Source: Pseudomonas putida
GTDB taxonomy: Bacteria; Pseudomonadota; Gammaproteobacteria; Pseudomonadales; Pseudomonadaceae
Assembly: GCF_028682395.1 (NCBI RefSeq)
Contig: NZ_JANHLC010000002.1
Coordinates: forward strand, 558,001-622,000
Direction of reading: 5' to 3'
Length of the DNA: 64,000 bases
A program made the position numbers and the translations under genes. The notes under the pieces were generated by a model that saw only the letters and a list, made by a program, of their open reading frames with translations, was not told the origin of the DNA and searched no databases. This document shows, one piece after another, positions 8,808 to 20,100 of this stretch; the stretch's first letter is position 1; each line of letters begins with the position of its first letter.

Positions 8808-9542
8808 ATGTTTCGGCGCGGTATACTTTTCGGCACTTTTTTGATCAGCACTCTATTTTTCAACCAAGCCCTGGCTGGCATTTCGCTTAATGCAACACGC
8901 GTTATATTTAATGAAAAGGATAAAGAGGCTAGCCTGTCGGTCACCAATCAAGGAGCGCAACAGATACTCCTACAATCCTGGCTGGAAACCGAAAATAGCG
9001 ACGATACCGTACCGTTTGCAATTACACCGCCACTGGCACGCATGGCAGGTAATGCCCGGCAACAGCTTCGCGTGCTGTTCCAGGGAACTGGCGTACCCAC
9101 CGACAAGGAGTCGGTATTCTGGATCAATGCTCAGGAAATCCCCCAGGCTGCCCCGGGCATGAATACCCTGCAACTGGCAGTGCGCCAGCGTATCAAGCTC
9201 TTCTATCGCCCCGCGGGTCTCACTGGCGAAGCAATAATGGCTCCGCTAGCCCTGAACTGGAAGCTGGTTCGCGAGGGCAACGCGCTGTTTGTGCAGGTCG
9301 ACAACCCCAGCCACTTCCACGTCTCGCTCGCTGAAGTCACCGTCCATGCCAATGGCCAGGAAGCCAGGGCCCAGGACGCCCCAATGGTCGCACCGGGGCA
9401 AAGCACCCGTATTGCGCTTTCGCCCTACTCGGCGGCGTCATCCATGACATTGAAGTTCACCGCCATCAATGACTACGGCGGTACCAATCGCTACAGGGCC
9501 ACCCTGACCGCCAACCAAGTCGCGCAGGCACAACGCGAGTAA
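8808..9542 (+). CDS. Periplasmic fimbrial chaperone (PapD/FimC family)
   Basis: The 244-residue protein has a signal peptide (LISTLFFNQALA) and the two-domain PapD-type chaperone layout. The first strand ISLNATRVIFNEK contains the conserved subunit-anchoring Arg. The text around VRQRIKLFYRPAGL holds the anchoring Lys and the start of the FG/hinge region. The short gap between the FG region and the preceding strand fits the FGS class. It would cap pilin subunits in the periplasm and deliver them to the usher. A clear ribosome site (AGAGGA, 5 nt spacer) precedes the ATG. The stop overlaps an ATG of the usher frame (TAATG). A 277-nt gap separates it from the pilin gene. Confidence 0.95.
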   Translation: MFRRGILFGTFLISTLFFNQALAGISLNATRVIFNEKDKEASLSVTNQGAQQILLQSWLETENSDDTVPFAITPPLARMAGNARQQLRVLFQGTGVPTDKESVFWINAQEIPQAAPGMNTLQLAVRQRIKLFYRPAGLTGEAIMAPLALNWKLVREGNALFVQVDNPSHFHVSLAEVTVHANGQEARAQDAPMVAPGQSTRIALSPYSAASSMTLKFTAINDYGGTNRYRATLTANQVAQAQRE

Positions 9543-9607
9543 TGGCGCTTGCCATTCCCTCGCCCCTTCACCCCTCCGACTTCGCAGCCTACCCAGGTGT
9601 AGTATCC

Positions 9608-12175
9608 ATGACAGACGCTCACTCGCGCCGCTCAGGTCTGGCGCCTTCACTCCATTGCCTCTGCGCCAAACCTACACACCTGTCCAGCCTGCTTTGCATC
9701 GCAGCCACGCTGGTAATACCCGAGTATGGTTTGGCGCAAGGTAACGGTGCAGCCGAGTCGTCAGCACCTCAATTCAGCACCCAGTTTCTCAAGAACGGCG
9801 GAAGCACCATTGATCTCGATGACTTTCTGCGCGGCAGCAACATCCTGCCAGGCTCCTACCGGGTAGATATCTACATCAACCGCAACCTGAGTGGACGTCA
9901 GGACATTGTGTTCGACAAAAACACACGTACTGGCCAGGTCGAAGCCTGTCTAAATCTCGACATGCTCGAAGCTCTTGGCCTGGATATCAAGGCTCTACGC
10001 GAAGCCGGCAAGGTCGACGAATCCTTGCGCCAACGTTGTTATGACCTGCCGGCACAGGTCGAACACAGCAGTGTCGAATACGATGCCGAGCGCTTGCACC
10101 TGAACATCAGCGTGCCCCAGGCCTCCATGTCGCGCAGCGCTCGCGGCTATGTCGATCCAGCCTTGTGGGATGAGGGCGTTAATGCCGCGTTTATCAACTA
10201 CAACTTCAACGGGCGGCGTAACAACAATCACGGCAGTACCAGTGAAAGTTACTATCTGGGCATGCGCAATGGCATCAACCTTGGCGCCTGGCGTTTGCGC
10301 AACGAATCGACGCTGTCTTCCGGCACAGGCCAAACCAGCCAGTTCAAAAGCAACCGGACCTTTGCTCAGCGCGATATCACCGCATTGAAAAGCCAGCTAA
10401 CGCTGGGCTCCACCTACACCCCCTCGCAAACCTTCGACAGCGTGAGGATCAAGGGCGTCGTGCTGGCCTCCGATGACGCGATGCTGCCGGATAGCGAGCG
10501 CGGCTACGCGCCTACCATTCGTGGGGATGCCGAGACCAACGCTACCGTGGAGATTCGCCAGAACGGATACCTGCTGCGCAGCGTCAATGTAACGCCCGGC
10601 CCGTTCGTGATCGATGATGTTTACCCCAACGGCTCCAATGGCGATCTGCTGATTACCGTGATCGAATCGGACGGGCGACGACGCGATATCGTCCAACCCT
10701 ATGCCGCCTTGCCACAGATGGTTCGCCGAGGACGGCTGCGCTACGACCTGGCACTCGGCAAGTACGACAGCAACGACGAGAGGGACGAGTCGCCCAAGCT
10801 ACTCAGCTCTGGCCTGGCATTCGGCCTCACCGACAACACGACCCTGACGGGCGGGTTGCAATGGGCACCCAACTTTCGGGCCACCAACCTAGGCCTGACC
10901 CGGAACACCTTTCTGGGTGCTGTCTCGGCCGACATCACCCAGTCCGATAGCCAGGCCCGCGAGAATAAAAACAGTGGCCACAGCCTGCGCCTGTTGTATT
11001 CCAAAACACTCAGCAGTACCGACACCACATTAACCCTGGCCAGCTATCGGTACTCCACCGCCGGCTATCGCACGCTCGCCGAACACATCGCCGAATCTGG
11101 CCTGCAACGTGGAGCAAGCATGCAAGGCCGCGCAAAGTCGCGCCTGGACCTGACCATCAACCAGACACTGGGACAACGTAGCAATGGCTCGTTGTACTTC
11201 TCCGGCAGCGAGCAACGCTTCTGGAACCAGCCTGGGCGCTCGCAGCAGTACCAATTGGGCTACAGCAATACCTGGCGCTCGATGAACTACAACATTGCCG
11301 GCACCTATACACGCAACCCCGGCAACTACAATGTGGAAAACCTCACACGGCTGAATCTAAGCCTGTCCTTCCCTCTCGGAGGCGGCACCCGGGCTCCCCG
11401 CTTGCTGAGCAACTACAGCTCCCAAAGCGATGGCCAACGCAATCTGCAGATGGGCCTCAATGGAGGCCTGGCCGGGTTCGACGACACTTACTACTCGCTT
11501 CAGGCCGGGCATGATCGACGCGACGGGGCCACCACCTCAGCCAGCCTCAGCACCATGACCTCGGTCGCCCGCCTGGACGCCGGATACAGCCAGGGCCGCG
11601 ATTACCGGGGCAGCACCTTCGGCGCCAACGGCTCAATCGTCGCTCATGCCGGCGGCGTCAATCTGGGCCAGCCTCTGGGCGAGAGTTTCGCCCTGGTCGA
11701 AGTTCCAGGCCCGCAGGGCACCCGACTCAGCAACTTCAACGGTTCCAGTACTGGTTTCAATGGCTATGCGGTACTGCCCAATACCAACCCGTATCGAACC
11801 AACTGGGTCAATCTGGATACCCGCGATCTGGGATCCGATATGGAGATCGACACCCCGACCCAACAACTGATCCCCCGTCGCGGCTCGATCACACTGGCCC
11901 GCTTCGCCACCAAGCTCGGACGACGCGTGCAGTTCGAACTGCTGCATGCGGACGGCAGCCGGTTTCCTTTCGGCACCAGCGTAGAGACCCCCGAAGGGCG
12001 ACTACTGGCAATCGCCGACCCGAATGGGCGAGCGCTGGTACTGCTTGAAGAGCAACAGGGCACCCTGCTGGTCAAATCCTCGGGCCAGACCTACTACGGG
12101 GCCTACCACCTCGAAGACTTCGCCCCCAAGCCAGGCTATGAGTTGATGCGACTTGTCGTCCAACCCACGCCCTAA
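9608..12175 (+). CDS. Outer membrane fimbrial usher (PapC/FimD family)
   Basis: From the chosen ATG at 9608 the protein is 855 residues, usual for ushers. It begins with a signal region (near SLLCIAATLVIPEYGLAQ), then an N-terminal chaperone-binding domain (FSTQFLKNGG...IDLDDFLRGSNILPGSYRVDIYINR), a 24-strand barrel with a plug region (YAPTIRGDAETNATVEIRQNG, PGPFVIDDVYPNGSNGDL), and a C-terminal domain ending in PFGTSVETPEGR. It would export chaperone-subunit complexes and build the pilus. The frame is also open from an ATG at 9542 that overlaps the chaperone stop. I prefer 9608 because AGGTG lies 8 nt upstream of it, whereas the earlier ATG has only a weak site. Coupling to the chaperone gene is likely in either case. 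Confidence 0.94.
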   Translation: MTDAHSRRSGLAPSLHCLCAKPTHLSSLLCIAATLVIPEYGLAQGNGAAESSAPQFSTQFLKNGGSTIDLDDFLRGSNILPGSYRVDIYINRNLSGRQDIVFDKNTRTGQVEACLNLDMLEALGLDIKALREAGKVDESLRQRCYDLPAQVEHSSVEYDAERLHLNISVPQASMSRSARGYVDPALWDEGVNAAFINYNFNGRRNNNHGSTSESYYLGMRNGINLGAWRLRNESTLSSGTGQTSQFKSNRTFAQRDITALKSQLTLGSTYTPSQTFDSVRIKGVVLASDDAMLPDSERGYAPTIRGDAETNATVEIRQNGYLLRSVNVTPGPFVIDDVYPNGSNGDLLITVIESDGRRRDIVQPYAALPQMVRRGRLRYDLALGKYDSNDERDESPKLLSSGLAFGLTDNTTLTGGLQWAPNFRATNLGLTRNTFLGAVSADITQSDSQARENKNSGHSLRLLYSKTLSSTDTTLTLASYRYSTAGYRTLAEHIAESGLQRGASMQGRAKSRLDLTINQTLGQRSNGSLYFSGSEQRFWNQPGRSQQYQLGYSNTWRSMNYNIAGTYTRNPGNYNVENLTRLNLSLSFPLGGGTRAPRLLSNYSSQSDGQRNLQMGLNGGLAGFDDTYYSLQAGHDRRDGATTSASLSTMTSVARLDAGYSQGRDYRGSTFGANGSIVAHAGGVNLGQPLGESFALVEVPGPQGTRLSNFNGSSTGFNGYAVLPNTNPYRTNWVNLDTRDLGSDMEIDTPTQQLIPRRGSITLARFATKLGRRVQFELLHADGSRFPFGTSVETPEGRLLAIADPNGRALVLLEEQQGTLLVKSSGQTYYGAYHLEDFAPKPGYELMRLVVQPTP

Positions 12176-12220
12176 CGCCCCCACCACCCACCCCGCTTGC
12201 GCAGCAGAGAGACACGGACT

Positions 12221-13297
12221 ATGTCGAAACTGATGATCACCACCACGTCAGCTAGACCGCACCTCAGCCGATCGGCCAGGTGCGGCCTGCTGGTTCTGGC
12301 GCTGTTTCCCAGCCTGGCCGCGGCCTCGGAATATTGGTGCGCAGCCGGCTCCCATCAGCCAGAGCCAAGCATGCCGGTGCCTCACGTTATCAACTACATG
12401 CACCCCTTCAATGACATCCCCCTGCGCAACATCCTGGGCAACATGACCATCGATATGCCTATCCTGTGCGGCGGCGGCCAACCGGGCGATACATTCAGGG
12501 TCTATCGCACCACGCAGATGCAGGCCGGCATGGACAATCAAACCTGTCAGCTTAAACAGCCCAACGGCCACCCCGTACAGGGGATCGGTGTACGCCTGCG
12601 CAGCTCTCGCGGTAGCGCCCTGCAGTGCAACGAACCATCGCCGAAACCGGAAAACCTGGTGTTCGAGATGGTTGCCGGATCGCCCACCTCCAGCGTTACC
12701 GGGTTCAAGATCCCCGTGGCATTGGAGTACATAAAAACCGGCCCTACCACCAACCTGCCTCCTGGCCTGAATGTGCTCGAGTTTCCCCTGACCAACAGCT
12801 TTGTGGCCATCAACAGCCAGGGCCGGGTCCAGAACGACTGGGGGCGACCCCATCTGAGTGCCACCAGTGGAACCCTGGTTTCGAACTGTGCACTGGCCCA
12901 GATCAGTACCCCCGTCCGGTTTGACCAACTGGCCCTTGACCAACTGCACACCAGCGAGCGTTCGTTCAGTGTCCAACTGAAGAACTGCGGCAGTGCCGCT
13001 GCTGCAAACCTCTTCAACGGAGCCATGTCGATGGCCTTCCATTCCGGCAAGTTGAACTATGATGGGACCCTCGCCAACGACGCCTGCACCACCTGCGCCA
13101 AAGGCATTGCCATTGAAGTCATGAAGGAAGATGGCACCCGTGTGGACCTCACTCGCCGGTACAAAATGAGCGAGGGTAGTTTCAGTATCACTGGCGACAC
13201 CATCGAACAGCGTTTCAAAGCTCGACTGATTCCCACCGGCACACCCACTGGCGGAGAAATCAGAGGTTTACTGACGCTTGTATTTACTTCCAGATAG
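12221..13297 (+). CDS. Fimbrial tip adhesin (two-domain fimbrial protein)
   Basis: The 358-residue protein is nearly twice pilin length and is encoded last in the fimbrial cluster, the usual place of a tip adhesin. It has a signal peptide (LLVLALFPSLAAASEYWC), an unrecognised N-terminal half with several Cys (about 25-210) that may be the receptor-binding lectin domain, and a C-terminal pilin-like domain. That domain has Cys pairs (VSNCALAQISTPVRF and VQLKNCGSAAAA) and a final strand GLLTLVFTSR for chaperone binding. The ATG at 12221 is preferred to an in-frame TTG at 12197 because it sits behind a purine-rich site. What it binds cannot be told from sequence. Confidence 0.85.
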   Translation: MSKLMITTTSARPHLSRSARCGLLVLALFPSLAAASEYWCAAGSHQPEPSMPVPHVINYMHPFNDIPLRNILGNMTIDMPILCGGGQPGDTFRVYRTTQMQAGMDNQTCQLKQPNGHPVQGIGVRLRSSRGSALQCNEPSPKPENLVFEMVAGSPTSSVTGFKIPVALEYIKTGPTTNLPPGLNVLEFPLTNSFVAINSQGRVQNDWGRPHLSATSGTLVSNCALAQISTPVRFDQLALDQLHTSERSFSVQLKNCGSAAAANLFNGAMSMAFHSGKLNYDGTLANDACTTCAKGIAIEVMKEDGTRVDLTRRYKMSEGSFSITGDTIEQRFKARLIPTGTPTGGEIRGLLTLVFTSR

Positions 13298-13338
13298 TTT
13301 CCCCACTGTCTCACTTCGCCTGCTCTACGCAACAAAAA

Positions 13339-13371
13339 GCCGTCTACCAATATCCTTGATGGCGGTTTTTT
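13339..13371 (+). terminator. Probable Rho-independent terminator of the fimbrial cluster
   Basis: A stem GCCGTC (13339-13344) with GATGGC (13358-13363, one G-U pair) is preceded by an A run and followed by GGTTTTTT. It lies about 40 nt after the adhesin stop codon, before the next gene on the same strand. Confidence 0.65.
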
Positions 13372-13567
13372 ACTCCTTTAATCCCTCCGCATCCTAAGTA
13401 TTAACCCTTATGACCCTTACCTCCCCTCTTTGGTATTGACGCGCCCTTGGCGCGCTTGACAACCCGGTACGCCCTCGCGATTCTTGCCGCCAGGAAAACC
13501 GGCAACACATAACAACAATAACAATTGAATGGCGCTACACCGCGCCAATGGAACAAGGAGTTCGTCG

Positions 13568-13972
13568 ATGCTTGGCTACTACGCGCAATACAGCAAGGAA
13601 TACATCACCACCCTGATGATCCTGACCACGCTGTTCTTTGCCCTTCCCCTTTTCATCGCACCACTGGCCTGGGCCCGCCTTATGCGCTGGACCATCCCGG
13701 AGCATGATCACCTGGCCATCTACTTCGGTCGCTGCCTGGGGGCCTTTATTCTGGTTATCGAAGCTGCCTCGTTGCGTTCTGCAACTACCGGAACCTCTTT
13801 CAGCTATCCCTTCGATCTACTGTTCCTTGTTTTTGGTTCCATGTTCTTTGTCCATGTATATGGCGCTATCAAACGTATTCAACCGATTACCGAAACATTG
13901 GAAATCGGCTTCTGGGTCATTCTCCTGATCCTCAACACTCTGTTCTACCCCGCCACCAGCATTACGCTGTAA
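13568..13972 (+). CDS. Small integral membrane protein of unknown function
   Basis: The 134-residue protein is mostly hydrophobic. About four membrane helices can be drawn, near residues 11-35 (TTLMILTTLFFALPLFIAPL), 47-65, 75-95 (FDLLFLVFGSMFFVHVY) and 108-125 (GFWVILLILNTLFYP). I do not recognise a family. The start at 13568 is supported by a strong ribosome site (AAGGAG, 7 nt spacer); an upstream in-frame ATG at 13529 lacks one. It stands between the fimbrial terminator and the polyketide operon, 156 nt before the PKS gene and on the same strand, so it could be the first gene of that operon. An accessory membrane role for the pathway (export, self-protection, membrane substrate) is only a guess from position. 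Confidence 0.75.
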   Translation: MLGYYAQYSKEYITTLMILTTLFFALPLFIAPLAWARLMRWTIPEHDHLAIYFGRCLGAFILVIEAASLRSATTGTSFSYPFDLLFLVFGSMFFVHVYGAIKRIQPITETLEIGFWVILLILNTLFYPATSITL

Positions 13973-13988
13973 CTGCGCTCACCGCAGA

Positions 13989-14022
13989 GCAACTGGCGGC
14001 AGGTTTTCTGCCAGCCAGTTGC
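13989..14022 (+). other. Long hairpin between membrane-protein gene and PKS gene
   Basis: Outer arms GCAACTGGC (13989-13997) and GCCAGTTGC (14014-14022) pair perfectly. Inner arms GGCAG (13998-14002) and CTGCC (14008-14012) continue the stem around a GTTTT loop, with a single bulged A at 14013. The 14 pairs make it the strongest stem seen near the PKS gene. No T run follows, so it may act as a Rho-assisted terminator, attenuator or processing site rather than an intrinsic terminator. Confidence 0.6.
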
Positions 14023-14128
14023 GCAAACTCCCATCTAAATATCCAGAACTCCTGAACGCCAACATGGCTATTGCCATGCGCGTTTTCGTACCTGCTCGAT
14101 AAGTACTGTCTCTATTCAAGGAATGAAA

Positions 14129-17100
14129 ATGCTCGACACTGAGGATGAACTTTCGCGCGCTGCCCTGATGGACCTGGTCCGCCAATTGCTTCATCAAGCG
14201 ACAGGTGTCGAGTTGCATGTTCTGCAGAACGAAGCGACCTTCCAGGAGATTGGGTTGACTTCCCTGGCGATTCTCAATTTCAACGAACTGATCCAGCCCA
14301 TCTTTGCCAACCTAAACAAAACCTTGCTGTTCGATTGCCGCTGTATTCGCGACGTCGCCACGCACCTACTGCGCGAACACCCCAAGGCCAGCGCTCACTA
14401 TCTGCAGGACCGCGCCCCCACTGAGCCAACGACTCCAGCAGCCGCCGATACCTGGCCACTCATTACCGCCCTGGCGCCGCACGACGACAACCACACGCCC
14501 ACGGATATCGCGATCGTCGGCCTGCACGGCCGCTTCCCTGGCGCGAACACACTCGACGAGCTCTGGCAAAACCTGCTGGCGAGCGTTGACTCGGTTGGCG
14601 AAATCCCCGTCGAGCGCTGGCCCCTGGAGGGCTTCTTCGAAGCCGGTACTGATTCACGCAACAGCGGCTTGAGCTACGCCAAGTGGGGCGGTTTCCTGCA
14701 GAACATCGATCAGTTCGACGCCCAGTTCTTTGCCATTCCGCCCCGGGAAGCCGCCTGCCTGGACCCACAGGAGCGGCTGTTTCTCGAATGCGCCTGGCAT
14801 GCCCTGGAAGATAGCGGCCACCTGGGCGAGCGCAGCCAATTGCTGCGTCATGCCAACGGTGCGCTGGATATCGGCGTATTCGTCGGCATTACCAGTAACA
14901 CCTACCCACTGCTCGGGCCGGCACTCTGGCAGGCAGGGCAGACCGCAATCCCCAACGGACTGCCCTGGTCGGTGGCCAACCGGGTGTCGTTCGCCCTCGA
15001 TCTGTGCGGGCCAAGCTTGGCCGTCGATACCGCCTGCTCCTCGTCTCTAACCGCTCTGCACCTGGCCATCGACAGCCTGCGCAAGGGCGAATGCCGGGCG
15101 GCGCTGGTCGGCGCGGTCAATCTCTATACCCACCCGGCCAAATACGTACAGCTGTGCCAACAACACATGCTTTCGCCCAGCGGGCGTTGCCATACCTTCG
15201 GCAGCGCCGCCGATGGTTTTGTCCCCGGTGAAGGGGTCGCCGCCTTGGTGCTCAAGCCGCTGGCCAGAGCCCAGCGCGATGGCGACCGGATCCTGGCAGT
15301 GCTAAAGGGCAGCGCGGTCAACCATGGTGGACGCACCAACGGCTATACCGTGCCCAGCGCCAGTTCCCAGGCGGCGCTGATCGAACAGGCCCTGGCCGAC
15401 GCCCGGGTGCCGGCAGCCAGCATCAGCTATATCGAAGCCCACGGCACCGGCACCCGACTGGGCGATCCCATCGAGCTGCAAGGTCTCAAGCAGGCGCTGG
15501 GTGGCGCCGACGCCACAACGGCCTGCCATATCGGCTCGATCAAGGCCAATTTCGGCCATCTGGAAGCAGCTGCAGGCATGGCCAGCCTGAGCAAGGTGGT
15601 CCTGCAACTGCAGCATCGGCGCCTGGCGCCCTCACTCCATGCCCAGACCCTGAACCCCGACGCTGGCCTGGAGCATAGCCATCTGCAGGTGGTCCGTGCC
15701 GCTCGGGACTGGACCGCCGAAGCGGGCGTGCGCCGCGCCGGGATCAGCTCATTCGGCGCCGGGGGCGCCAATGCCCACGTGATCGTCGAGCAGGCCCCCG
15801 ACCGTGCGCCACAGGCCGGCAGCGCCGGTGTAGCGGTGTATCCGCTGTCGGCACGTACCGAAACCCAATTGCGCGAGCAGGCCCGCGCACTGCTCCAATG
15901 GCTGCAACGTCACCCTGGCGAATCCGCCCGCCAACTGGCCTACACCCTGCAATGCTGCCGCCCGGCGTTCGAATATCGCTTCGCCCTGGCCGCTGGCGAC
16001 CTGAGCCAATTACAGGCAGGCCTCAAAGGCTTTCTGCAACCGGCGCCGTCAAGCACACCGATCGGCTATCAAGGCCGACTGCTGACGTCTGGCGCCGTAT
16101 CGAGCGAGCTGGACAGCACCGATCCCGAACAACTGGCCGTGGCCTGGGTCGAAGGCCGGCTCGGCACCTGGAGCCGCTTCTGGCCGCAGCCGCCGAGCCC
16201 GCTGGCCGCACCTCTGTACCCCTTTGTTGCGGACCGGCACGCGCTGCCCCGGATCGACCCCGTCACCACAGGCTCCAGCACCCGATTACAACTCGACGCC
16301 CGGCAGTTTTTCCTGCGCGATCATCAGGTCCAGGGGCAACCGGTGCTGCCCGCGGCGGCCTACCTCGACTTCTGCTACAACGAAGCCCGGCGCCAGGGCC
16401 TGGAGCTGCCGCTGGAACTGCATAAACTGACCTGGGCCAGCCCGATCCGCTTCGAACCCGGCCAAGTACGCACCGTCGAATGCCGCAGCGAACGCCTGGA
16501 ACAGGGATTGCGCCTGGAATTCCAGCCATTGCCAGCCAGCGAAGCCAGCCCCAGTTTCCGTGGCGACTGCCGTGCGGCACCGGCACCGGCAACGAACCTG
16601 CCAAGCCTGGCCCGCGTGCACAGTGAATGCCCCGATGCCTTGGCCCTCGACACGCTGTACCCCACCCTTGAGCGCCTGGGCATTGCCTATGGCCCGACCT
16701 TCCGCTGCCTGGCCGGCGCCTGGCTGGGCGAGGCGCAAGCCCTGACCGAAGTGCGCTGGCGCGCCGAGCAGCGTTTGGGTGAGCCCTTGAGCGCGCTCGA
16801 TCCGGCGCTGCTCGACGCGGTGTTGCAAAGCGCCTTTGTCACCGCTGTGCGCGGCAACAGCCAGGTCGACGCAACCTTCGTCCCCTACACCTGCCAGTCC
16901 CTGCGCTGCTACGGGCCGTTGACCGAGCACTGCTTTGTGCATGTACGTGCGCGCCCCTCCCAGGCCAGTCGAATGCACCTGTACGATTTCCAGGTCTTCG
17001 CCGCAAGCGGCCAATTGTTGATGGCCATCGAGGCCTTTGCCTTTCGTGAATACCGGGTCGAACCCGAGACGGCCGTCCATCTGCTCGAACCCTACTGGCA

Positions 17101-20100
17101 GCCCCAACCCGCAGCGCCCGTCCACGCGGCGTCGACCCCGACCACCCTGGTGCTGTGCAGCGATCCGCAAGCCTTTGCCCAACTGCCCGCGCCGCTGCGT
17201 GACAGCGCCTGGCAGCTACTCGCGGCCCCTCAGTTCCGCTACCAGTCGCCGCGCACCGTCGAGGCCGACTTGGGCGATCCGCGCCACATCGAATTGCTGC
17301 TGCGGCTGCTGACAACCGAACAACTGACGCCCGAACGCCTGCTGCTCGATCTGCGCGAAATCGACGCCGAGGACGGCGCGCTGGGCGAAGGCCTGGAGGC
17401 AGCTCTGACAAGTGCAGAGTTGCTGCGTCAGCTCTGCCAGGGCCAAAAAACGCCCCATCTGCATATCCAGGTCCTGCTGCATCCAGGCCCCGTCAGCGCC
17501 CTTGAAGGGCTACTGCGCTCGGTGGTCCAGGAGATCCCGAGCCTGAGTGCCAGCCTGATCGAAACCAGCGCCCATCCCGATGCCGCTGAACGCGAGGCGC
17601 TGGCACGCGAGCTGCTGGCCATCGTCCAGCCGGGCGTCAGCCGTGTGTCACTGGCCCGGGGTGAACGGCACGTGGCAAGCCTGCGCTTTGTCACGCCGCA
17701 GCCCACCGTCACACCCGCGCAATGGGCCTCGGGCGACGTCTTGGTCATTAGCGGCGGCCTGGGTGCAGTGGGTCGTGCTCTGGGCGAAGCCCTGGCAAAA
17801 ATCGGCGGTCTGCGCCTGGCGCTCTTGGGGCGGCGCACCGCCGAAGAGGACGCTGCCCAATGGCTGGCGCAGCTCAAACACTGGGGCGCCGCCGACGCCG
17901 GCTACTGGCAGGCCGACTGTGCCGACGCCAACGCCGTGCACACGGCCCTGGTCGATATTCGCCAGCGTTTGGGCGGCTGTCATGGGGTGATCCATTGCGC
18001 CGGAGTCCTGCAGGACGGTTTCTTCCTGCGCCAGCCGGCCGCCGAACGCGAATCAGTACTGCGGGGCAAAACCCTGGCGGCCCTCCATCTGGACCAGGCC
18101 ACCGCCAGCGACCCGCTGAAGCTGTTTATGGTTTGTTCGTCCCTGGCCGGGGTCTACGGCAATGTCGGGCAAAGTACCTACGCCCTGGCCAATGCCTGGC
18201 TCGACCGCTTTATGCAGGCACGCCAGCAACGCTGTACCGACGGCCAGCGCCATGGCCGCTCGCTGTCGATTGCCTGGCCGCTATGGCAAACCGAACACGG
18301 CATGCAGGCCCCGGAACCGGTGCGCCAATGGCTGACACGACATGGCCTGGCACTGCTGCCGAGCAATCAGGCCGTGGCCACGTTCCTGCACTGCCTGACA
18401 CTGCCCCAGGTGGTGTTGATTCCGGTCTGCGGCAAACGCGACGCCGTGGCCCGACTGTTCGGCATCGAGGCCGTCAGCCCCACGACCGTCGAGACCCCGC
18501 AAGTGCCGCCCCAGGGCGCGACCGACTCGCCTTCGCTGCTCGACTACCTGACCCGACAACTGGCCGAAGTCACGGCCACGGCCCTGGACAAGGTCGACCC
18601 GGACACCTCACTGGAAGTCTTCGGTCTCGACTCAATCCTGGTGATGGAACTCAACGGCCGCCTGGAGCAGCACTTCCCCAGCCTATCAAAAACCGTGCTG
18701 TTCGAAGTCCGCAGCCTGCGCGAGCTGGCCGCCCTGCTCAGCACCGAGCATCCCGACGACGTCGCCAGACTGGTGCCGTCAACCGTTGCTGAGCCGCAGC
18801 CCGAAGCACCATCACCCGGCCTGGAACTCCACACAACCTCGCCAATACTCCACCCCGACGCCGACGGGCAACGTCAGGACATTGCAATTATCGGTCTGGC
18901 CGGGCGCTACCCCGGGGCTCGCGATGCCCAGGCTCTGTGGCAGCATCTGGCAGCCGGCGACGATCTGATCAGCGAAGTGACCTCCCGCTGGGAGCAACCG
19001 GACGGGAATGATCGGCTCTACGCCCGCTGGGGTGGCCTGGTCGACGATTTCGATTGTTTCGACCCACTGTTCTTCGGCATTTCACCGCGCGATGCCGAGC
19101 GGATGGACCCGCAGGAGCGGCTGTTTCTGCAGACCGCCTGGCATGCCGTCGAAGATGCCGGCTACACCCCGCAGACCCTGTCCGGCCCGCGCCAGCCAGG
19201 GGTGGATCGACGCCGCGTCGCCGTGGTCGCCGGGGTGATGTACGGCGAATACCAGTTCTACGGCGCCTCCAGTTGGCCGCAGCGACCCGCGACCCTGAGC
19301 AACTCGTCCTATGCCTCGATTGCCAATCGGGTGTCGTTCTGCCTGGACCTGGAAGGGCCCTCGTTCGCCATCGACAGCATGTGCTCCTCGTCCCTGACCA
19401 GCCTGCACCTGGCCTGCGACCTGATCCGCAGCGGCAGTTGCGAACTGGCCCTGGCCGGAGGCGTCAACCTGTCCCTGCACCCCTATAAGTACCGGATGCT
19501 GTGCGAGCTGAACTTTGCCTCGACGCAAGGCCAGTGCCGCAGCTTTGGCGCCGATGGCGATGGTTATGTGCCCGGTGAGGGGGTCGGCGTGGTGCTGCTC
19601 AAACCACTGAGCCAGGCCCTGCGCGATGGCGACCATATCCACGGGGTGATCCGTGGCAGCGAACTCAACCATGGTGGCCGCACCTCCGGCTATACGGTGC
19701 CGAATGCCGACGCCCAGGCCCAGGTGATCGGACGGGCCCTGCGGCGCTCGGGCCTGCCTGCCACCCGGCTGGGTTACATCGAAGCCCACGGCACCGGCAC
19801 CAGCCTGGGCGACCCCATCGAGATTCGCGGCCTGGGCAAAGCTCTGGCCGCCCAGGTACCGGCCGATTGGCAGTGCCCGATCGGCTCGATCAAGGCCAAT
19901 ATCGGCCATCTCGAATCGGCCGCCGGCATGGCCGCACTGACCAAGGTGCTGCTGCAATTCAAGCATCGGCAATTGGCCCCGTCGATCCACGCCCAGCCGC
20001 TGAACCCGAATATCGATTTCAGCAAGACGCCCTTTGTCGTCCAACAGCGTCTGGCTGCCTGGCCGGAACCGGCGGACGGCTTGCCGCGGGTCGCGGCGAT

